From: JBBAFM01 sp041655415
Lineage (GTDB): Bacteria; Bacillota; Clostridia; Peptostreptococcales; JAAYPU01
DNA length: 38,389 nucleotides
Reading direction: 5' to 3'
NCBI GenBank assembly: GCA_964429195.1
Contig: CAYSBC010000011.1
Location: forward strand, 1-38,389
Shown: piece by piece, positions 34,092-38,389 of the stretch
How positions within the stretch are numbered: position 1 is the stretch's first letter
How the letters are laid out: each line of letters begins with the position of its first letter
The notes under the pieces: generated by a model
What the model was told of the DNA's origin: nothing
Databases searched by the model: none
Seen by the model: the letters and a program-made list of their open reading frames with translations, nothing else
Position numbers and translations under genes: made by a program

Positions 34092-34700
34092 ATGATGGAT
34101 TTTAGATTTGACAAAGATGGCTTAATACCTGCCATCATACAAGACGTTGATTCAAAAGAAGTTTTAATGTTAGCCTACATGAATAAGGAATCACTTCAAA
34201 AGACCATAGAAACGAAACAAACCTGGTTTTATAGCAGAAGCCGTAAGGAATTATGGAATAAAGGTGCCACATCGGGGCACTTTCAGGATGTAAGGTCCAT
34301 AGCTTATGACTGTGATGAAGATGCACTTCTCATCAAGGTTGTTCAGCATGGGAGTGCTTGTCATACCGGAGAAAAGAGCTGTTTTTTCAGAGAAATATTA
34401 AAGGATGATAAAGAATATTTGGATGAAATCATCTACAAGGTTGCTGACATCATCAAGGATCGAAGAAATAACCCAAAGGAAGGCTCCTATACAAATTATC
34501 TCTTTGAAAAAGGCATCGATAAGATGCTGAAAAAGGTTGGGGAGGAAGCCAGTGAGGTCATCATTGCTGCAAAAAATCCCGATGATTCAGAGCTTATTTA
34601 TGAAATATCGGATCTTGTATACCATGTCCTTGTTGTTATGGCCCAAAGAGGTATTGAAATAGAAGATATTAAGAAAGAACTTACCGGAAGATTTAAATAA
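34092..34700 (+). CDS. hisI: Bifunctional phosphoribosyl-AMP cyclohydrolase / phosphoribosyl-ATP pyrophosphatase
   Basis: 202 aa, HisI-HisE fusion. The cyclohydrolase part (about 1-110) has FYSRSRKELWNKGATSGH, the DCDEDALL metal site and HTGEKSCFF. The pyrophosphatase part (about 112-202) has SYTNYLFEKGIDKMLKKVGE and EASEVIIAAKN. It does the second and third steps of histidine synthesis. GGGGGAATAG precedes ATG 34092; ATG 34095 is one codon on. It is the last gene of the operon. No hisC is present in the window. Confidence 0.93.
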   Translation: MMDFRFDKDGLIPAIIQDVDSKEVLMLAYMNKESLQKTIETKQTWFYSRSRKELWNKGATSGHFQDVRSIAYDCDEDALLIKVVQHGSACHTGEKSCFFREILKDDKEYLDEIIYKVADIIKDRRNNPKEGSYTNYLFEKGIDKMLKKVGEEASEVIIAAKNPDDSELIYEISDLVYHVLVVMAQRGIEIEDIKKELTGRFK

Positions 34701-34705
34701 TAACC

Positions 34706-34734
34706 TTGTTTATTTCGATATAAAAGAATAAAAT
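34706..34734 (+). promoter_or_regulatory. Promoter of the small coiled-coil protein gene
   Basis: TTGTTT (34706-34711) and TAAAAT (34729-34734) have a 17-bp spacer, just after hisI. I see no convincing terminator for the his operon, so read-through is possible. Confidence 0.5.
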
Positions 34735-34876
34735 GAGATAAAGTTCTATATAATAGCAATACAAAAGCATGAATCTTGATTCAGTCTACAGTAATAGGGT
34801 ATGGACAACTTATGAAAATCTTTGGATATGGACACTCTATTTTTTATAATCTTTGTTTAAAAAGGAGGCGAAAAAT

Positions 34877-35200
34877 ATGTTAAAAAGGATAATCAATATT
34901 GTATTACTGGGTGGTGGCAAGGTTGTCAATCATAAAAAAGCAAGATACGCAGTTTCCTCTGTAGCAAGTGAAGGCATAAAAAAAGGGACAAAGGTAATAA
35001 GTGACATCAAGGCTAAGTACAAGAGAAATGAAATACTTATGGAAGAAATGATTAGTCAATTAGAAGACAAAATTGAAGATCAGCAAAAAGTCATAGAACT
35101 TATGGATGAAGAAATAACGAAACTTAAAGAAGAACTGTTCTTAGAAAAAGAAAAGAAGAAAAAACTTTCTCTCAAAGGAAAAATATGGAAAAAAAAATAA
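34877..35200 (+). CDS. Small basic coiled-coil protein of unknown function
   Basis: 107 aa, not recognised. A short, glycine-rich hydrophobic start (MLKRIINIVLLGGGKVVNHK) is followed by a basic region and then a long heptad-like helix (about 52-95: EEMISQLEDKIEDQQKVIEL, then KEELFLEKEKKKKLSLKGK) ending in a lysine tail. It has no clear cleavage site, and the N-terminus is too short to be a firm membrane anchor. AAAGGAGGCG precedes the ATG. It has its own promoter and a strong terminator, so it is a single gene between his and the MATE exporter. Context gives no function. Confidence 0.7.
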   Translation: MLKRIINIVLLGGGKVVNHKKARYAVSSVASEGIKKGTKVISDIKAKYKRNEILMEEMISQLEDKIEDQQKVIELMDEEITKLKEELFLEKEKKKKLSLKGKIWKKK

Positions 35201-35258
35201 GCTGTATGAACGGATTCTTATGGAGAGCTTGATACTTGAGTTTTGGTCGCCTTAAGGA

Positions 35259-35287
35259 TTGACTCTATACGCGGTAGTTAGTATACT
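35259..35287 (+). promoter_or_regulatory. Promoter of the MATE gene
   Basis: TTGACT (35259-35264) and TATACT (35282-35287) have a 17-bp spacer. The -10 box lies in the 5' arm of the terminator hairpin of the preceding gene. Transcripts from here start in the hairpin loop and so escape it. Confidence 0.7.
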
Positions 35288-35317
35288 AATCTCATGTTTG
35301 TATGCTAACTTTTTTTT
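35277..35317 (+). terminator. Terminator of the small coiled-coil protein gene
   Basis: GTTAGTATAC (35277-35286) pairs with GTATGCTAAC (35300-35309), 10 bp with one G-U pair and a 13-nt loop, followed by eight T (35310-35317). Confidence 0.88.
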
Positions 35318-35330
35318 AGGAGAGAAATAA

Positions 35331-36716
35331 ATGGACAATTCAAAATTGCTTGGAGAAGAGAAGATAACAAAATTACTGATTCGTTTTTCAATACCTGCTA
35401 TTGTAGGTATGTTAGTTAATGCTCTTTATAATATCGTCGATAGGATTTTTATAGGTCACGGGATTGGCTATGAAGGTATTGGCGGCATCACCATTGCTTT
35501 TCCTGTGATGTTGATTATGATGGCTTTTTCCATGCTCATAGGTCTTGGTGCTAACGCTTTAGTGTCTATAAGGCTTGGACAAAATAGAAAGGATGAAGCA
35601 GAGAGTGTATTTGGTAATGCTATCACCCTCTTAATTATCAGCTCGCTAGCTCTTTCGGCAATTGGATTGATAGCCATGGATCCTTTACTTAAGCTCCTGA
35701 AGGCCAGCCCGGATGTTTATCCTTATGCAAAGGATTACTTGCAAATCATTTTGATAGGTGGCGTCTTTCAATCTACTGCAATGGGGGTCAATAATTTCAT
35801 AAGAGCCGAAGGAAACCCTAAAATAGCGATGTATACCATGTTAATAGGAGCACTTATCAATATTATTTTTGACCCTATTTTCATATTTGTTTTTAATTGG
35901 GGTATAAAAGGAGCTGCGATAGCTACCATTTTGTCTCAGTTTGTTTCAGCAGTATGGGTATTCAGTTATTTTTTAAATGGTAAAAGCTTTTTAAAAATCT
36001 ATAAAAAGAATTTAAGATTGAAACTTCCGCTTGTAAAGAAGATAACCACTTTAGGGATAGCACCTTTTTTAATGCAGATTGCAGCCAGTATACAAAATTA
36101 TATTTTAAATACCAGCTTAACGACATACGGAGGAGATATAGCTCTATCCGGCATGGGTATTGTCATGAGCATCTTGACATTAATGATAATGCCTATTTTT
36201 GGTATTAATCAGGGCTCTCAGCCTGTCATTGGCTATAATTATGGAGCCCAAAAGTATGACAGGGTAAAGGAAGCCTATAAATTAGCTGTATTATTTGCAT
36301 CAAGCATTATGATATTGGGTTGGATTATTATACGCTTCTTTCCGGAGCAAATGGTATCCATGTTTAATAACAAAGATGAGGAACTCATCTCCTTTGGCGT
36401 CATGGCTCTTCAAAGGTTTACAATTTTTCTGCCTGTTGTAGGCTATCAGATTGTTTCCTCCAATTTCTTTCAAGCCATAGGCAAACCTAAACATTCAGCA
36501 TTACTTGGTCTTTCAAGGCAAGTTTTAATTTTAATCCCTGCCTTGATTATCTTGCCAAAATTTTTTGGTTTGATGGGGGTTTTGTCAGCCGGGCCTTTGG
36601 CAGATATTGTTTCTACTATCATAACCAGTTTATTTATTTTCCGGGAAATGAAGAATTTAGGTAATCAGCATCAGCTTAATATTCTGAAACGGACAGATCA
36701 TTTGTTTTCAGAGTAA
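35331..36716 (+). CDS. MATE-family multidrug/toxin exporter
   Basis: 461 aa with about 12 predicted membrane helices in two repeats of six. Typical MatE segments are FSIPAIVGMLVNALYNIVDR, GIGGITIAFPVMLIMMAFSM, FIRAEGNPKIAMYTMLIG and the repeat-2 equivalents GINQGSQPVIGYNYGA and FFQAIGKPKHSALLGLSRQ. MATE proteins expel cationic drugs or dyes using Na+ or H+ gradients. AGGAG (35318-35322) lies 8 bases before ATG 35331. It is transcribed from its own promoter. The exported compound is unknown. Confidence 0.9.
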   Translation: MDNSKLLGEEKITKLLIRFSIPAIVGMLVNALYNIVDRIFIGHGIGYEGIGGITIAFPVMLIMMAFSMLIGLGANALVSIRLGQNRKDEAESVFGNAITLLIISSLALSAIGLIAMDPLLKLLKASPDVYPYAKDYLQIILIGGVFQSTAMGVNNFIRAEGNPKIAMYTMLIGALINIIFDPIFIFVFNWGIKGAAIATILSQFVSAVWVFSYFLNGKSFLKIYKKNLRLKLPLVKKITTLGIAPFLMQIAASIQNYILNTSLTTYGGDIALSGMGIVMSILTLMIMPIFGINQGSQPVIGYNYGAQKYDRVKEAYKLAVLFASSIMILGWIIIRFFPEQMVSMFNNKDEELISFGVMALQRFTIFLPVVGYQIVSSNFFQAIGKPKHSALLGLSRQVLILIPALIILPKFFGLMGVLSAGPLADIVSTIITSLFIFREMKNLGNQHQLNILKRTDHLFSE

Positions 36717-36808
36717 TTTTTTGATACAATTGTTGTAAAGGTATAGCATAGAAAAAAGCATTCTTGTCATTTGATAGCTTATTTTTGATTCCATTGGAGG
36801 ATTTAAAG

Positions 36809-37654
36809 ATGTATATTACAGAAAATGAAGCCAGAGCACATAATTTGGTGATGAGATTATTTAAGGAATATACCATCGATGAATTAAAGGAAGGTTTAAG
36901 CACGAACCAATTGTCACAAGATATTTATTTTAGAGAATCGGATTATAATAATGCGGTGGATGAGGCTGGGATTTTAAAGTTTGAACAAGGCCTTTTTAAA
37001 GGAACAAAGGAATTGTTCGATCAAATCGCTGGCTTATCTGCTCATAAAAGAGCGGATAAGGATATCCATGAAACAATAGATATTTTTAAAAAAAAGTTTA
37101 AGGATCTCTTTGACAGTGAAGCGAACAGAGCTACAAGGGAATTAGTAAGGCTAGCCAATAAAATACATTGGAACATACTTCCCGAATATGAAGAATATAT
37201 GATTGTTAACAGTGAATTATTGCCTAATATCGATACAGAAAAATATTACAATCACTTTCATACCCTGGAGGATCTTTATAGGGAACTTAATCATGAAGGG
37301 AAAAATGTAAAGTCTAAAAAAGGTGACCTTAATTTATACAAGAAAATAGGTGTCGAAATATATTCAAGACGTTGGGATCATAATGATGTTTATTTTATTG
37401 AAAGAACAGTTAAAGGTTGGAGAGTTACTTTTCGCGAGACAAGGGAGGGCGGAAAAGAAGGGGAAGCCTTGACCATAAGTTTAAGACATGACCTCATTAA
37501 TTACCCTCATTCCCTTAGAAATTTTATGCTGAATTTATGGAAAAAGGCGGATGCACAAGAAGTTTCTGTAGAGGAACTTAAGAAGGATTTAGATCAAATT
37601 GCCCACTGGATAAGCATTTGTGAAAAAAATACTCCGGTAGATATTGAGGTGTGA
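36809..37654 (+). CDS. Unrecognised 281-aa protein next to a cyclase-like gene
   Basis: 281 aa; I do not recognise a family. The first half is helical and charged (YITENEARAHNLVMRLFKEY; IHETIDIFKKKFKDLFDSEA). The second half has a possible beta-strand region (EIYSRRWDHNDVYFIERTVK, then GWRVTFRETREGG). No signal peptide or membrane segment is seen, so it is probably cytoplasmic. ATG 36809 is chosen because GGAGG (36796-36800) precedes it. The stop is one base from the ATG of the next gene (TGATATG), so the two should be cotranscribed and coupled. Function could be as partner or regulator of the cyclase-like protein; this is inference. Confidence 0.65.
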   Translation: MYITENEARAHNLVMRLFKEYTIDELKEGLSTNQLSQDIYFRESDYNNAVDEAGILKFEQGLFKGTKELFDQIAGLSAHKRADKDIHETIDIFKKKFKDLFDSEANRATRELVRLANKIHWNILPEYEEYMIVNSELLPNIDTEKYYNHFHTLEDLYRELNHEGKNVKSKKGDLNLYKKIGVEIYSRRWDHNDVYFIERTVKGWRVTFRETREGGKEGEALTISLRHDLINYPHSLRNFMLNLWKKADAQEVSVEELKKDLDQIAHWISICEKNTPVDIEV

Positions 37655-37655
37655 T

Positions 37656-38389
37656 ATGGAATCCAGAAATAGTCGTGGCTATGTTACTTTTGCTGATATC
37701 TTAGGTTGGAAAGGTATATGGCAATTCAGAAGAAAAATTTCTCCTGTTGAAAGCATGTTGAAGATTAGAAGGGATATGAATGATTATATTTCTGTTATCA
37801 AAAAGAAGTATAATGGTCACTTGATTCAAAATGAAATGGGGAAATATTTTGATGATGAATCGAAAAGGATTATATTAGCTAAGATTAAAAGATCCAGTCG
37901 TAGCTTTGAAGACATTCTTTTGCCCTATATCAAGACCAAGGAAGAAAAAAAAATAATTATTTCAGAATTGGATAAATATAAAGTTGATATTTCTCTTGAA
38001 CTTATCTCTGATACATTTGTCATCACGACCTCGGGAGAAAATTCGGCCTATGAACTATTTCTACATGCATTACTCGCCCAAAGCCTTATAGTGGCCTGCT
38101 TGAAAAATGGTTTTTTAATAAGAGGCGCCATGAGCTATGGAGAATACTATAAGCAAGAGCTTATATTTGTTGGGCCGGCCATTGATGATTCAGCTTCATG
38201 GCATGAGTTAGGGGAAGAAATCGGAATATTTATGACACCTAAGGGTCTGTTTAAGTTTGAAAATGATGAGATTGATATACGAACATTTAATATGAAAGAA
38301 GATTTGCTGGAAAACATTATCTTTAAATGCCGACATGCCATTAAGACCCAAACTTATGAAACCTATAAGATTGATTGGTCATATGGTGC
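37656..38389 (+). CDS. Class III nucleotide cyclase-like protein (truncated by window end)
   Basis: At least 244 residues with no stop before the window ends. It shows the layout of divergent class III cyclase-like proteins: VTFADILGWKGIW with D14, LELISDTFVITTSG with D119, LIRGAMSYGEYY, and FVGPAIDDSASWHE. In class III cyclases two aspartates bind the catalytic metals; here they are about 105 residues apart, with a charged insert of about 60 residues between. The protein may be an active nucleotide cyclase or a catalytically altered relative. Similar proteins occur in defence (Pycsar cyclases) and in uncharacterised operons; I cannot tell which. The C-terminus is missing. Confidence 0.6.
   Translation, partial: MESRNSRGYVTFADILGWKGIWQFRRKISPVESMLKIRRDMNDYISVIKKKYNGHLIQNEMGKYFDDESKRIILAKIKRSSRSFEDILLPYIKTKEEKKIIISELDKYKVDISLELISDTFVITTSGENSAYELFLHALLAQSLIVACLKNGFLIRGAMSYGEYYKQELIFVGPAIDDSASWHELGEEIGIFMTPKGLFKFENDEIDIRTFNMKEDLLENIIFKCRHAIKTQTYETYKIDWSYG

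Noticed and set aside
35200..35331. Metabolite riboswitch before the MATE gene
   Set aside because: The hairpin and T-run suggested a switch, but no known aptamer consensus is visible and a consensus-like promoter inside the hairpin explains it better.
36721..36747. Promoter TTGATA/TATAGC before the 281-aa gene
   Set aside because: A 15-bp spacer and a weak -10 box; too poor to report.
1..38389. CRISPR array, tRNA, rRNA or insertion sequence
   Set aside because: No regularly spaced direct repeats, no tRNA-like cloverleaf, no rRNA segments and no transposase-like protein with terminal repeats were seen on either strand.

Overview
The window is AT-rich, with heavy use of ATA isoleucine and AGA/AGG arginine codons, G-rich Shine-Dalgarno sites and sigma-A-type promoters. 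It carries a spore-coat (CotF-like) protein, a LysM/CAP protein of the YkwD type, radical-SAM and Fe-S proteins, an oxygen-sensitive acyl-CoA dehydratase activase, and short-form HisG with HisZ. This points to an anaerobic, spore-forming member of the Clostridia (Bacillota). Species cannot be fixed from the sequence.

Layout. 1-160: tail of dnaJ. 255-7071: a very large 2-hydroxyacyl-CoA dehydratase activase-like protein, an ACT-domain protein and a UPF0210/PFL protein with close or overlapping ends, then a YebC-family protein. 7184-8578: a coat-like protein and a secreted LysM-CAP protein, each followed by a clear terminator. 8724-12250: an SbcD/SbcC-like (YhaO/YhaN-like) repair pair. The SbcC-like gene is cut by a 10-N assembly gap that breaks the reading frame only artificially. 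12411-13109: a membrane zinc protease (YugP-like). 13277-16691: a cluster for an unusual metal or Fe-S cofactor, with DUF5320, DUF134 regulator, NifX-like, two MinD-type ATPases with inserted ferredoxin domains, and a second NifX-like gene. Its promoter carries a duplicated 17-bp element. 16762-19750 (minus strand): hydantoinase/oxoprolinase-like protein followed by a histone-deacetylase-family protein with an extra Cys-rich tail. 19921-24877: HD-domain protein and a MacAB-like ABC export system. 24913-25383: hotdog thioesterase.

25406-26925 is the most striking unit: a consensus promoter, a c-di-AMP (ydaO-type) riboswitch with a terminator, and a radical-SAM aminomutase. The substrate-pocket residues are those of glutamate 2,3-aminomutase (Lys332/Asn369), not lysine 2,3-aminomutase. 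The simplest reading is c-di-AMP control of beta-glutamate (compatible solute) synthesis. It is followed by an RNA gene that folds like 6S RNA.

27222-34700 is the histidine locus: a PHP-type histidinol phosphatase (hisK) divergent from a compact hisZGDBHAF-IE operon that lacks only hisC. 34877-36716 holds a small coiled-coil protein and a MATE exporter whose promoter is embedded in the preceding terminator hairpin. The window ends in a two-gene unit: an unrecognised 281-aa protein and a truncated protein that looks like a divergent class III nucleotide cyclase.
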